DNA from: Phyllostachys edulis
Lineage: Eukaryota; Streptophyta; Magnoliopsida; Poales; Poaceae
Length of the DNA stretch: 64,000 nt
Assembly: GCA_036346405.1 (NCBI GenBank)
Contig: CM070548.1
Span: 62,706,877 to 62,770,876, forward strand
Direction: 5' to 3'
A program made the translations under genes and the position numbers. Under the pieces are notes generated by a model that was given only the letters and a program-made list of their open reading frames with translations, made no database searches and was not told where the DNA came from. This document shows, piece by piece, positions 47,078 through 58,857 of this stretch; the stretch's first letter is position 1, and each line of letters begins with the position of its first letter.

Positions 47078-47559
47078 GGGTGTGTTTAGTTCATGGTATG
47101 AGGCTGAACGGGATGGTTCCGTTCAGGATATGAGGTCATCCCCATGTTTGGTTGGATGAATGGTACCAAATAATATGGGATGTGATGGTTCCATGTGAGG
47201 GAATATTCCACTTTTATTTTGTACCATTCCATTCGACAAAAAAAGGTTGAACCACGCAGTTCAACGTTTTGCGCTGGCTCTTGCGCTCGCACAACGAAGC
47301 TCTTGAACATGAAAAAAATAAAAAGAAGGCACTTTAGTGAGGAGGCTAGCAGATGTTGATGAATTTGCAAATTGAATTTAAATTCAAATCAATTTGTAAA
47401 CTGAATTCGTGTATCATCTAATACAACCAACCAAACACAATTTTGTACCATCCATACAACCAACCAAACACACTGCCTGTACCATCCCATCCAAGACGAT
47501 CCCATCCTACCTGTTCTATCCCATCCCATTCAACCTCATCCCACCAACCAAACGCACCC
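47078..47559. mobile_element. MITE, 482 bp, TAC duplication, inside Copia-2 pol
   Basis: The ends GGGTGTGTTTAGTT and AACCAAACGCACCC are inverted repeats. TAC flanks both sides (47075-47077, 47560-47562). Removing it restores the copia reading VY-ISRDVVFDES, so the empty site is known from the host frame. PIF/Harbinger-like by its 3-bp duplication and GTGTTTGGTT-type tip. Confidence 0.85.
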
Positions 47560-48090
47560 TACATCTCTCGTGATGTGGTCTTCGATGAGTCCATTGTTCC
47601 CTTTTCTCAAACCATGCCTAACACTCATACATCTGCTCATAAACATTCTTCTAGTGTCACCTTTCCTCCATTACTTCTACCTATGCCAACTAATCCTTCT
47701 GAATCATCAGTTCTAGATGACTGTAATGGGGATTGCTCACCGATTCCAACTAATCCTTCTGCCACATAACTTGTTATTACACCTGCAGGTACTCCTACAC
47801 CAATCAGTACTCCTAGCAATTCGGAGCAAGGGGAGGAAAAGTTGTGGCCAAGAACACACCTACAGAACAACATTGTTCAACCGAAGGTGTTTATGGATGG
47901 CACTGTGCTGTATCCTCTCAACCGAAGAGGGTTCTTGGTTGTCACTAACACTGAACCCACTTTGCATCTTCAAGCTATGGCACATCCAAAGTGGAAAGAA
48001 GCAATGGATATGGAGTATAGTGCCCTCATGAGAAACTAGACTTGGAAACTAATTCCACCGTGTTGGGGACAGAATGTGGCTGGGTGTAAA

Positions 48091-48469
48091 CAAGGAAACG
48101 AATCTCGTTTTTGGAAAAAAATTCGTTTATGGCCGAAATAGCCGAAATTTTGGAATTTCGGTGGGGTTTCAAACTGGTTTGCATCAAACTTGAATTTAAA
48201 ATTTAAAATTTAAAATAATCACAAAAAATAGTGCCTTGCATGGGATTCAATCCCTAGTCTCTAGCTAACCAATGAGCGCGCCTTGCCACCAGGCCATCGT
48301 CAGCTTGCTGTTTTCATACTAGTGTTTACTCACTTTAACCCTCCAAATTCCCTCCAAATTCAAACCAACCGAAAATTTTTGAACGAATTGAATTCCTTTC
48401 GGATGGGAACGAAATGAACAAAATTTCAGACATTTTGGCAAAATTTTGTCGAATTTGTGAACTCTAGGA
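48091..48469. mobile_element. 379-bp insertion with a tRNA-like segment, GTAAA duplication
   Basis: GTAAA occurs at 48086-48090 and 48470-48474. Removal rejoins the copia frame at GCKWVFKLKHESDGS. On the minus strand 48300-48238 reads GGCCTGGTGGCAAGGCG ... GGGATTGAATCCC, resembling pol III box A and a box B/T-arm. Flanks are AT-rich with TTTAAAATTTAAAAT. It could be a SINE relative or a foldback element that took up a tRNA-like piece; the ends do not form clear inverted repeats. Confidence 0.55.
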
Positions 48470-49885
48470 GTAAATGGGTGTTCAAATTAAAGCACGAGTC
48501 AGATGGTTCAATAGAATGATACAAAGCTCGTTTGGTTGCTAAAGGCTTTAAGCAGAGGCATGGTATAGATTATGTTGATACGTTCAGTCCTGTGGTAAAA
48601 CCCATGACTATACGACTCATTTTGTCCTTTGTAGTGTCTAGAGGATGGAGCTTGAGGCAAATAGACATCCAAAATGCATTCCTGCATGGAATACTTGAAG
48701 AGGAGGTCTTCATGAGCCAGCCACCAAGATATGAGGATAGTAAGCATATGGAGTATGTATGCAAGCTTGACTAGGCGTTGTATGGGCTGAAGTAGGCGCC
48801 TAGGGCATGGTATGCACGTCTCAGTATGAAGTTACAAGAACTGGGGTTTATAGCTTGGAAAGCTGATACTTCTCTGTTCATGTTCAACAGAACAGGTATC
48901 ACCATCTTTGTTCTGATCTATGTTGGTGACATCATCATCACTAGCCCCTGTATAGAGGCCACAAGATAGCTCATTCAGTAGCTTACTAAGGTGTTTGCAA
49001 TTAAGGATCTTGGCAAGCTAAGCTATTTCCTCAGTGTTGAAGCGACACATAAAGATGACAGTCTAATTCTGGCTCAAAGAAAATATGTGGCAAATCTACT
49101 GAATATAGTCAACATGCAAAATTGTAAGCCAGCTCCAACTCCTATGGCCAGTTCGGAAAAAAATTGTCCAAAGAAGGAGATCAATTATCAGAGGTTGGTA
49201 CTTTTACTTACAGAAGCATCGTCGGAGCTCTGCAATATGTCACTCTGACACGACCGGATGTTTCCTACTCGGTTAACAAGGTGTGTCAGTTCCTTCAGTC
49301 ACCTACAGACAAACATTAAGCAGTTGTTAAGAGGATCTTTCGGTTTCTCAAGGGCACTATAAGTTTCGGGCTATGTATTCAAAAAATCAAAATCCTAGTT
49401 ACTAAGCGCATTTTCAGATGCTGATTAGGCTGGTTGCCTTGATGATCGACGCTCGACAAGTGGTTTTGCAATCTTCTTTGGACCAAATTTAGTTTCTTGG
49501 AGTGCTAGGAAATAACCAACTATCTCTCGTCCGAGTACTGAGGCAGAGTACAAAGCGATTGCAAACGCCACAGTCGAATTGATTTGGCTGCAGTCTTTGC
49601 TGAAGGAATTTGGTATTTTCTAAGGCCGAGCACCACAGTTGTGGTGTGATAACTTAGGTGTGACTTACCTCACAGCTAACCCAGTGTTTCATGCTTGTAT
49701 CAAACACATAGAGGTTGACTTTCATTTTGTGAGAGAAAAAGTTGCCAAAGGAGCATTTCAGGTTCGCTTCATCGCCTCTGTAGATCAGGATGCATACATC
49801 TTCACAAAGGCTCTGCCCAGAGAACCGTTTGCTCGACTATAATGCAATATCAATTTAGTTGGTATAAGTTGGGATTGAGGGGGTT

Positions 49886-50076
49886 TGTTAACAAACATGT
49901 ATATCGATTTGTTTTGTAGATAGAGTCTAGGATACATGGTTTTAGCGAAGATATCAAATCTATCTAGATTTCGGTTGTTGCCTGGATGTTACTGTTCACC
50001 ATCCGGCACATCATGATACTATCAGTTGTCATCGTCTATTGTAATCCTGATTGTATGACTAAGCAGTATAAATACA
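49886..50076 (+). repeat. Copia-2 3' LTR, left part
   Basis: 191 bp matching the 5' LTR up to TATAAATACACA, where CACTA-1 begins. Confidence 0.9.
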
Positions 50077-50099
50077 CACTACTAGGGAACACCTCATCA

Positions 50100-50355
50100 C
50101 AGACGGTTCGGAACCGTCATCACAGATAGTTTCCGAACCGTCTATATTTGTTCGTCTGGATAACAAGCAGTTATCACAGACGGTTCAAAACCGTCTGTGA
50201 TACTCACTATCACAGACTGTTTTTTGTTGAAACCGTCTGTGAAGGCTAGTATCACAGACGGTTTCCATTAAAAACCATCTGTGATACGTAGCATATCACA
50301 GACGGTTCTATTTAAGCACCGTCTGTGACACTAGAAATATCACAGACGGAGTAAA
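50100..50355. repeat. CACTA-1 left subterminal repeat array
   Basis: About ten copies of ATCACAGACGGTT in both orientations, often paired as short inverted repeats around AAAACC or GAACC. Expected to be binding sites for the element's own DNA-binding protein. Confidence 0.9.
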
Positions 50356-50485
50356 CCACGTGTGGGTTGAGGAAACCCACCGGTTCTTTCCATTCCTGAA
50401 CTTTTTTTTCACATGTATCTATACACAACCAATGAGTTATGATATTTATCGGTATTACGTGAATGTAGAACTTGATTGTACGCAC

Positions 50486-52557
50486 TTACAGTGTCCAACA
50501 TCGTAGAAGCGAGGTATCGAGGCCAACGAGGTTGAATAGGTCATATAAGTCGTTGAAGCCCATGACGAAGTGGTTCGTCCCGTTGAAGAAATGCTCATCG
50601 TTGTATCTGACGGTGATTCCAGTATCGCACCCCTTCTTCGCGGTCTTCTGTATGTACCAGGCATGCAAAGCTTGACAAACATATCCAGCGCACATTAATA
50701 CTGCGTGGGAGCACAACGGTTTTCTGATGATGTAGTTCCTAGACTTCCCAGACTTGGGAGGTGCCTTAACATTCATCGATTTCGATTTGACCTTAATGAT
50801 TGGCAGCGTCTTCATGTGAGACGACTCGGGAACCGATACGGCGGCACGCTTTTGTTGTTCCTTCGGCGTCTTCTCCATAGGAACCGATGAGGCGGCCTTC
50901 TGAGGCGAAACATGAGGTGGAGTCATCGAGGGTCCCGTTGGAGAGGAATGGTCGTGTTGAGATCGTGGCACTGCTGGGTCCAGGGAGATGTCCTTCTTAG
51001 GTCATTGGATAAAAGTGTGCACAGCATCCCCTAGTGTTCTGATGTCTTTGTTCAGGCGAATCTTCAGCGGGACGGCCACGAAATTGTCATGTACCATATC
51101 CACCTCGACCCTGGCGTAACCCTGTGCCAACTGGGCACCGTGCTGCACTGCCCCTTCCTAGTATGGATACACCATCCCCCGCGCAGCCTCAATAGAAAGG
51201 GACCCATCCATCCTCACTTGGAGCTTGCAGGGCGTCGGCCCCTACAAAATGATACGCAATTAGCTAAAGCGTCCTATAGGTCTATCTTTGGTGCATTCCA
51301 TAGATGTACATTACCTTGATGTCGATATCGGTAATTGGACATCGTCATGTTCGTAATTATGTGGACGCGACGCCATCGATTTCGAGCGAATCGCTCCCAA
51401 ATTAACAGGCGGCTTATGCATCGCTCAGAGTTGATTCATTTGATCCCGCAATGTCGCTAGCTTTCCTTCAAATTTTCAGTAATCATCTGTACCAACCGGT
51501 CCTCGTGCTCGACCTTGGATCTCTTTCTACTCCTATACGTGCAGTAGTCATCTGTGAATCCATGACTTCAAGGTACGTGTTAGGCCTCACGTGCAACCCG
51601 GGTGCTCCTTGTTTCCCAGGGCCGTAGATAGTATATTCTTCTCCCTGTCTGCTTGGAAGGAGCCTTGGGAAGTTTGGGCAGTCAATTCACACTGCAAGAG
51701 GTCATCATGTTATTCTAGACACTATAAAGTTATGGACTTATTAATAACTAGGTAGTTCGACATATTTACCACACGTTGGGACACTTCCTGGTCTGCCGGG
51801 TTTGTGAAAGAGATGCTGTCCGAAGACGAGACTTTTGCCCTCGCTTGTAACCAGCTTCGGGAATGCGGGTGTGTGATGTCAGCAAATGGCCCGGTTGCGT
51901 TCGCCTCCGCCGCCGCCCATTCCTCGTATTTACCCGCGTACCCAATGGTGCCGAGTCTGTGCGGGAGTGTTTCGTGTCTAGAGAGCTTTGTGCGCCGCAC
52001 TTTGCTCCTTAAATTCGGCCGTCGTCTTCATAGCCACAAAGGCGTCCCATGCTTCGCGCGTCAAGAATCCATACTTCGCGAAGGGCGTCTGACCCATGTT
52101 CACGTACTTCGTGACAAGAGTGCTCTTGAAGGTCCTCCACGATTTATCCATCGTGAGCATCGCCGTTTGTTCCACGCGTGCCATGTCTGCTTCTGGGATA
52201 GTGAACTTGCTCGAAAGTTCTATCCACAGCGCGCCTCTCGCTTCTTTCATCAGATCCTTCCACCTTGGTATGGTGATGGGGGCTCGTTCCCTTGAAAGTA
52301 TCCTGCAGATGGTCCGGAATCTCGCCGCTGATCTCTTGGGACTCAGAGGGACCCCAAAGTCACTGACCTCCGTGATGACCACCGCCCACGTGCATTTTTG
52401 ATTGTCCTCTGCCATCTCGCTTCCGTATCATCTGCGGCGTCGGTGACGGCGGCCTCGTCGACGCCTCTGCCATCTGCGGCGTCAGTGACGGCGGCGAAGA
52501 CGGCACCTCTACCACCTGCGGCGTCGGTGACGGCGGCGAAGACGGTGCCTCTGCCAT
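50486..52557 (-). pseudogene. CACTA-1 second gene, TNPA-like
   Basis: Minus strand. The first visible coding exon (52557-52360) is proline-rich: MAEAPSSPPSPTPQVVEVPS with two further imperfect copies of PSSPPSxTPQ. Next (52415-51978): DNQKCTWAVVITEVSDFGVP, AARFRTICRILSRERAPITI, WRTFKSTLVTKYV, FLTREAWDAFVAMKTT. Then RRTKLSRHETLPHRLGTIGY, GKYEEWAAAEANA, SWLQARAK at about 51995-51840. The last exon (50971-50486) has SRNYIIRKPLCSHAVLMCAG. This is the plant transposase (Ptta/En/Spm) type that binds subterminal repeats. Frame and exon joins are inferred. Whether it is intact cannot be settled by eye. Confidence 0.65.
52398..52557. repeat. Short tandem repeat coding PSSPPSPTPQ units
   Basis: Three imperfect copies of a 48-51-bp unit with GCGGCGTCGGTGACGGCGGC. 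In the minus-strand frame they give the proline-rich N-terminus of the TNPA-like protein. Confidence 0.7.
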
Positions 52558-52559
52558 CT

Positions 52560-53900
52560 CGCTTACTTGCTATCTATATAAGTTACATATGCAATAAAAT
52601 GGATTGCAAGTGTCCCAAATTAACATATACATATGAAGTATCTCCATGTCATTTAAACTACTAAACATATACCACATGTATATGAATGAAATTGCATAAT
52701 TAATTCCAAACAAGGCACGAGGGAGGACCAAATTAACATAATCAAATGTAAATCATTCAAGTCATTTAAATTGATTGAAATGCAAAACATGTACCACATG
52801 TATATGAATGAAATTAGCACAGAGCACAAAAATTTAAAATTAATGTGAGCTCTCATATGGCGAGTTGCACAAGAAACAAACTTGGCCATCTCAGAACTAA
52901 GGTCTATTCTCTTCATAAATTGGATAAGAAAACTAAAATTCAGATTTTGAGCTCTATCCAAAGCTTAACTAGACTGATATAACAATCACATGTATAACAA
53001 TCTCTTGTAATCTTTGTATAGATAGAAACTAGTGATACGAATCTTTTGCATAGATAGAACCCGAGCCCATCTTTGCCCGAGCCTACTTCATCGAGCCCGA
53101 CACACTGGAGTGTACGATTTGCTTCATACCATGGAGGATTGGCATGAAGCAAACGTACACTCAAGTGTGTCAGGATCGACGACGTAGGCTGTGTTTCACC
53201 TGAACGTTTAGGATGAACACCCAAGGAGCGAGCTAGCTAGTCAATTCAGCCTCGAGTTAGCTCCTATTCTAACACTCGTAAGATTCCAAAGATATTTAAA
53301 TGACCAAATTATCATATACATATGAAATTTCTCCATGCCATTTAAAAGAAGAATATGCTCAACATATTCATTATAAGAACAACAAAAACAAAGATGAAGC
53401 TAAGCAAATAAGATTGCTCAATTGCTCTCGCTGACTAATTGCATAAGACATAATCTTTGCAATCTCAATCCTTTGTCAAAATCTCTTCACCAATCAATTT
53501 TGATAATTACAAAACAGATCTTGAGCTCAAACTACAACTTTCTCATATGTCAAGTTATCTCGAGTAGCGCTTAAACTTTCACCAACAGACACAATTTAAC
53601 TATCTTAGTGAAATCAAATCACAAAAACAAAGACATAAAGCATTATGTAAAAGAATATCTGATCATATGCCTTCAAGATAATTTACAAATTTATATCAAC
53701 AATAAGCCTAATTGACAGATTGAGAATAGAAATGCAAATATCTCACAGAAAATCAATCAGATCACAGAGCATACAAGTGTAATATTAATTCAGCTATAAC
53801 TGAAAACAGAAAGTATAAAGGTTACTAATTATAACTAACCACATAAAGCAATATGACAATATAATTAAGCTCAAGTCTATTTCTAATTATCTATTTGATT
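52560..53900. other. AT-rich intron-like region of CACTA-1
   Basis: No coding sequence recognised. CATGTATATGAATGAAATT recurs at 52675-52693 and 52796-52815, a local direct repeat of about 120-bp spacing. It probably represents a long intron of the second gene. Confidence 0.45.
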
Positions 53901-54236
53901 TCAGATTTCGACTATCATCACAGAGCATCAACAGAACCCATCACAGAGCAAGGGAGGGAGCGGGATAGAGCTAGTAGAGTGGTATACCAGAGGAGGCGCG
54001 AGGGAGTACCGGAGGAGGCGCTGGAGCTGGCGTGAGGAGGGAGCTGGTGACAGGCCGGAGAGGAGGATGGTGATGCTCGTCGGGCTGGAGTCAGAGCAGG
54101 GAGGCGGCCGGTCATCGGGCTGGAGTCGGAGCAGGGAGGCGGCGAGCCCTAGAGGAGGCGAAATACCGCGTGAGAGCTTAAGGGGTGCGGGAGTAGTGGA
54201 AGTGACGAGCAAGAGCAAAAACCCTAGCAGTTCCCT

Positions 54237-54335
54237 CCTTATAAAAAGCCTATCACAGATGGTTCTATTATAGAACCGTCTCTGATATTGGACGTATCAC
54301 AGACGGTTCTTATTAAGAACCGTCTGTGATATGGC
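54237..54335 (-). promoter_or_regulatory. Internal subterminal-type motif array next to a TATA-like box
   Basis: TATCACAGATGG, TAGAACCGTCTCTGATA, TATCACAGACGGTTC, and GAACCGTCTGTGATAT lie at 54251-54333, identical in type to the terminal arrays. On the minus strand they are followed at once by CTTTTTATAAGG (54250-54237) and a leader-like GC-rich stretch. This suggests the promoter of the second gene, with the element's own binding sites upstream. Confidence 0.6.
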
Positions 54336-54757
54336 CTGAAAAACTCGGTGACAACTGTGATATCCCGCAAAACACGTGACAAGTGATTGTCAAGTCCATA
54401 TGAACCTGGTGACAAGTATGATGACAATCATGACAAGTCCATATGAACCTGGTGACAAGTATGATGACAAGTTCATAACACATTTGACTTCAAAAATTCA
54501 TATCTAATTCAACTCAACTCTAAATCAAGTGAAACCAATTTTGATACTCTACATTACAATGAACATCCACATTGACATCAATATCAAAGATGACAAGTCC
54601 ATAACACATTAACACATGACAATTTCACTTTGACACCAAAATATATGAGAGATTACAAGTCCATAACACATGATGTTATGGAATACATTAATTACAATTG
54701 AGTAAATTCTTAATTAAAATATAGCCCTTCATGATGATCGATGCGCATATAGCTAGC

Positions 54758-57700
54758 TTACTCACTGGGTTCTTCCTCAAGCCTGATGCTGTTTTTGAAA
54801 GGAGGCAACTTGTCAAATTGATTGTATTCTTCCTCGTCCACTACATTCTCAACTCCGACAATCCTTCTTTTTTCATGAAGAACTACGTGGCACTTCTTAT
54901 TTGCCGGGTCGGTTACATAGAAGATTTGAACAACTTGGTTAGCCAGTACGAACGGTTCGTCTTTGTATCCGACACATTCGAGGTCCACGGTAGTGACGCC
55001 GTACTTGTCGACCTTCACCTGTGGGAGATGGACCCAACGACACCGAAATAGGGGGATCTTGAAAAGCACGTAGTCGAGCTCCCATATCTCCTCTATTTGA
55101 CCATAGTAGGAGCTCCTCAGCCCATCGGTACTGAATGCATCTATGCAGACACCGCTGTTTTGGACTGTGCTCTTCCTATCCTAAGCTGCCGTATAAAATG
55201 TGTACCCATTTATGTTGTATCCTTGCCATGTGACAATTGTAAATTGTGGCCCTTGTGCCAACCATAGCAGCGTATCATCACTTGATGACCTCCCAGTGAT
55301 TCGCACCTTTAACCATTTGTTGAACCAATGGTTGTGCTCTCTCGTGATCCAAACCTCCGACCGGTCTGGATTCTGTTGGCGTACCATGTCTTTGTGCTCG
55401 TCGATGTATGGGGACACTTGGGTCATGTGTTGCAAGACCGTGAAATGGGCTTGAGCGTACGTATCCAGATCGAGAGTGATTGATTTCCTTCCGATGGTCC
55501 TGATACCATCTAGTCTCCCCTCATGACGAGATAGAGGCACACCTATTGGTTCCACCTGAGCCATGTAGTCGACTTAGAACTCAATGACCTCTTCGGTTGC
55601 ATAACCTTCGATGATGCCGCCCTCCGGTCGAGATTGATTCCGTACGTAGGACTTGAGAATTCCCATGTACCTCTCGAATGGGTATATATGATGTAGGAAC
55701 ACAGGGCCGCATATCTTTATCTCTTTCACAAGGTGAACAATGAGATGGACCATGATATCAAAAAATGACGGAGGGAAATACATCTCAAGATGACATAGAG
55801 TCGTCACCACCTCGGCCTACAGAGCATCTAGTCCTTGGGGATCAATGACCTTCTGAGCAATTGAGTTGAAGAAATAACACAGCCTTAAGATTGCCACTCG
55901 GACCTTGTTCGGCAAGATACTCCTAATTGCAACAGGAAGCATTTGTGTCATCATCACATGCCAATCATGAGACTTCATACCAATTAATTTTAAATCTTGC
56001 ATAGAAACAAATTTCTTAATGTTAGCAGAGTAACCAGACGGGACTTTCACACCATGCAAGCTCTAGCACAGTTCATTTATCTCGGCCTTGGACAGAGTGT
56101 AGCAAGCTGGGGGAAGGTACGTTTGTCCTGTATTGGTCTCTTTCTGTGCTAACTCGGTCCATATGTTCATATCAACCAAGTCACGCCGTGCGTTTACACC
56201 ATCCTTTGTTTTGCCACTAATGTTCAGTAAGAGACCAATCAAGCTATCACATACATTCTTCTCTACGTGCATGACGTCGATGCAGTGGCGAACTTCTAAG
56301 TGTTCCCAATAAGGCAAGTCCCAAAAAATTGACTGGTTCTTCCAGATATTCTTCTGACAGGTTCTTAATTTACGTCCCTTCCCAAGCACAACATCGATAT
56401 CCTTAACCATATCATAGACCTTTTTCCCTCTAAAAGCCCTTAGAGCTGAACCGTCCTCCTTATTTCCATCGAATTATTTCTTCATCTTGCGGTATGGATG
56501 ACTCATGGGAAGGAACCTACGGTGACGCATATACACAGTTTTGCACGAGTTGTTCAGCCATACACTCTCCGTAGCATCTAAGCAATGTGGACAGGCTTTG
56601 GCTCCTTTTGTACTGAAGCCCGACAGGTTACCAAGGGCAGAAAAATCATTGATGGTGCAGAACAACATGGCGCGTAAAGTGAAGTTCTCTCATTTGTACG
56701 CATCCCATACCTGCATTCTTCGCTCCACGTTGTCACAAGATCTTCCAAAGAATGGTGCTAGGTACACATCAATATCATTCCTAGGTTGCTTCGGCCCTTG
56801 GATAAGTAGTGACATCAAAATGTATTTCCTCTTCATACACAGCCGAGGAAGGTTGTACATATATAGATTCACGGGCCAGGTGCTATGTCGGTTGCTCATG
56901 TTACCAAAAGGATTTATTCCATCCGTACTCAACCCTAACCTTATGTTCCTTGGTTCCGCACCGAACTCTTCGAAGCTCCGATCGAAGTTTCTCCACTAGG
57001 CAGAATCAGCAGAGTGTCTTAGCTTTCCATCTTTCTTACGCTCCTCCGAGTGCCAACGCACCAATCTTGCCTCCTTTGGGTTCGCAAATAAACGCTTCAA
57101 ACGTGGGATCACGCATGATACCACAACATCTTAGCAGAGGTTCTTGCTTCACCTTAGCAAGATTCGACGCTTGTATCGGATGCTTTGCACACGGACATAC
57201 ATACATGTCCAGATACTCTTTACTAGAGAGGATACAATCGTTCGGACATGCTTGTATTCTTTCTACTTCCATTCCCAATGGACAAAGAACCTTCTTTGCT
57301 TGGTAGGTGGTGCTGGGCAACACGTTTCCCTCCGGAGGATGTCCGCTAGGAGACCTAACAACGCCGTACAACTCTTGTCGGACCAACCATTGCTTGTCTT
57401 CAATTTAAGCAGTTCAATCACGGTTGACAACCTTGTGTATTCCGGCTTGCAGTCAGGGAACAAAGGTCTCACCGAGTCCTCCATTAAGCCCTCGAATTTA
57501 CAAAACTCTCTCTCATTGTAGTTCTCTTCTGCATCGCGTAGCATCTGATCCAGATTGTCATCGTGCGACCTATCCTCATCAAAAGCACAGTCCACATCTG
57601 GCATATCGTTGACTTCCTCGGTAATATCGTCATTATTAACTTCTGGTATAATATGCTTTTCACCGTGACTGGTCCAACATGTATACCCTTTTTGAAATCC

Positions 57701-57877
57701 TTCAATCAAGTGCGCTTCGATCACAATGAAGTTGTTAAACATCTTCAGATTACCACAATCAATGCATGGATAGTACATAAAATTTATCCCCTTCTTCAAC
57801 ATATCCTGCTCAGCGGCTCTTCTAAAAACAACCACGCCATTAATGTACTCCTGACTCACACGGTTCACACCGTACAT
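54758..57877 (-). pseudogene. CACTA-1 transposase, TNPD-like
   Basis: Minus strand from MYGVNRVSQEYINGVVVF (57877). Blocks in order: NFMYYPCIDCGNLKMF; DNLDQMLRDAEENY; LLKLKTSNGWSDKSCTALLG; TYQAKKVLCPLGMEVERIQA and CPNDCIL (57310-57235); MSTDGINPFGNMSNRHSTWP (56932); KRKYILMSLLIQGPKQPRND; FCTINDFSALGNLSGFSTKG (56665); CHCLDATESVWL-type; RHCIDVMHVEKNVCDSLIGL (56290); MKSHDWHVMMTQMLPVAIRS (55970); GPVFLHHIYPFERYMGILK (55710). A DUF4216-like C-terminus (VVQIFYVTDPANKKCHVVLH) ends at 54758. These are the Transposase_21/DUF4218/DUF4216 parts of plant CACTA transposases. The frame changes and stops between blocks are several, though some may be introns. Confidence 0.9.
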
Positions 57878-57953
57878 CTAGTTTCGGTCTATCTACGCTA
57901 CGCATGTAACAAATTAGTGTCAAATTATATTAATAAACCGCAAGTACATACTC

Positions 57954-58780
57954 TTCCTATTTACCAAACATACTTAAATTGATTAGCGATTAATTTATAG
58001 CAAATATAAAGGGTTATAGATCGTTACCCTCGAAGCTCACGAAGAAAATACCAAATATCTCTCGAGAATCCTCTCCTTCTCCTCCCTTCCTCCTCTCCTT
58101 CTCCTCCATTCCCTCTTTGTCGACGGCGCAATGGACTTCCTATTTACCAAACATACTTAAATTGATTAGCGATTAATTTATAGCAAACATAAAGGGTTAT
58201 AGATCGTTACCCTCGGAGCTCACAATGAAAATACCTAATATCTCTCGAGAATCCTCGCCTTCTCCTCCCTTCCTCTCTCGTCGTGGCGCAAGAATGGGCT
58301 TCCTATTTACCAAACATACTTAAATTGATTAGCGATTAATTTATAGCATCATAAGAGCATCTCCAGTGTATTGAACCGATGCCGATTCAAAGAGATGCCA
58401 CGTAAGCATTCAAAGAACTAGTAATTCCCCCCCCAATGTATTGATCCGATTCTTACTCTTAAGTGGGACTGACATCTTATTAAAAAAAATCAAAAAAGAA
58501 ATAAAATCTCTCTCAACCGCTCTCTCTCTCTCTCTCTCTCTCCGTTTCCTTCCCCCTCACAGAATTTAATGCGCGCATATGCTAACCACCCAATGAAAAA
58601 TATTATTCTATTCAGTTGCATCCGGCTAATTAAGCACGTACATTGCAGATGCTCTAAAGGGTTATAGATTGTTACCACGAAAATACCAAACCTCTCGAGA
58701 ATCCTCTCCTTCAACTCCCTTTCTCCTCTCCTTCTCCTCCCTTTCTCCTCTCCTTCTCCTCTCTTCCCTCTCTGTCGGCG
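57954..58780. repeat. Leader tandem repeat of CACTA-1, three copies
   Basis: TTCCTATTTACCAAACATAC starts copies at 57954, 58137 and 58300. Each continues TTAATTTATAGCA, AAAGGGTTATAGAT, GTTACC, AATACC, CTCTCGAGAATCCTC and CTTCTCCTCCC. The third copy is split by a MITE (58355-58654). It lies upstream of the TNPD-like start, in what should be its leader. Confidence 0.8.
58355..58654. mobile_element. Tourist-type MITE, 300 bp, TAA duplication
   Basis: The ends GAGCATCTCCAGTGTA and TACATTGCAGATGCTC are inverted repeats. TAA lies at 58352-58354 and 58655-58657. It splits the third leader repeat of CACTA-1, so it is the youngest layer here. An internal (TC)n run is at 58517-58542. Confidence 0.8.
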
Positions 58781-58843
58781 GCGCAGTGGGCAAACACCTG
58801 GGTGGCGGCTCAAATGAGAATGGGCAGAGGGTCTGGTCTAGAA

Positions 58844-58850
58844 ATTTATA
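58844..58850 (-). promoter_or_regulatory. TATA-like box of the TNPD-like gene
   Basis: The minus strand reads CGCTATAAATTTC directly downstream of the right subterminal array and about 0.9 kb before the TNPD start. Its placement mirrors that of the box at 54250-54237. Confidence 0.5.
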
Positions 58851-58857
58851 GCGCGGG

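Larger units (their letters stand above)
45840..49841 (+). pseudogene. Copia-2 pol: protease, integrase, RT, RNase H (broken)
   Basis: Protease: NWYVDNSVMDHLTSDLD at about 45855; the catalytic D-S-G has become D-N-S. Integrase: CDTCQQAKIHQLPY (46362) is the CC half of the HHCC finger, then LVHSNVWGPA. RT: ARLVAKGFKQRHGIDYVDTF (48520), QIDIQNAFLHGILEEEV, ALYGLK-stop-APRAWY (48775-48810), and YVGDIII (48920), where the catalytic YVDD has lost an aspartate. RNase H: MWCDNLGVTYLTANPVFHA (49639) and HIEVDFHFVREKV, ending at 49841. Two insertions (47078-47559 and 48091-48469) split it. It is clearly inactive. Confidence 0.9.

Noticed and set aside
48238..48300. tRNA gene on the minus strand
   Set aside because: Box A- and B-like words are present, but I could not build an acceptor stem or a clean anticodon arm, and it lies within a duplicated insertion.
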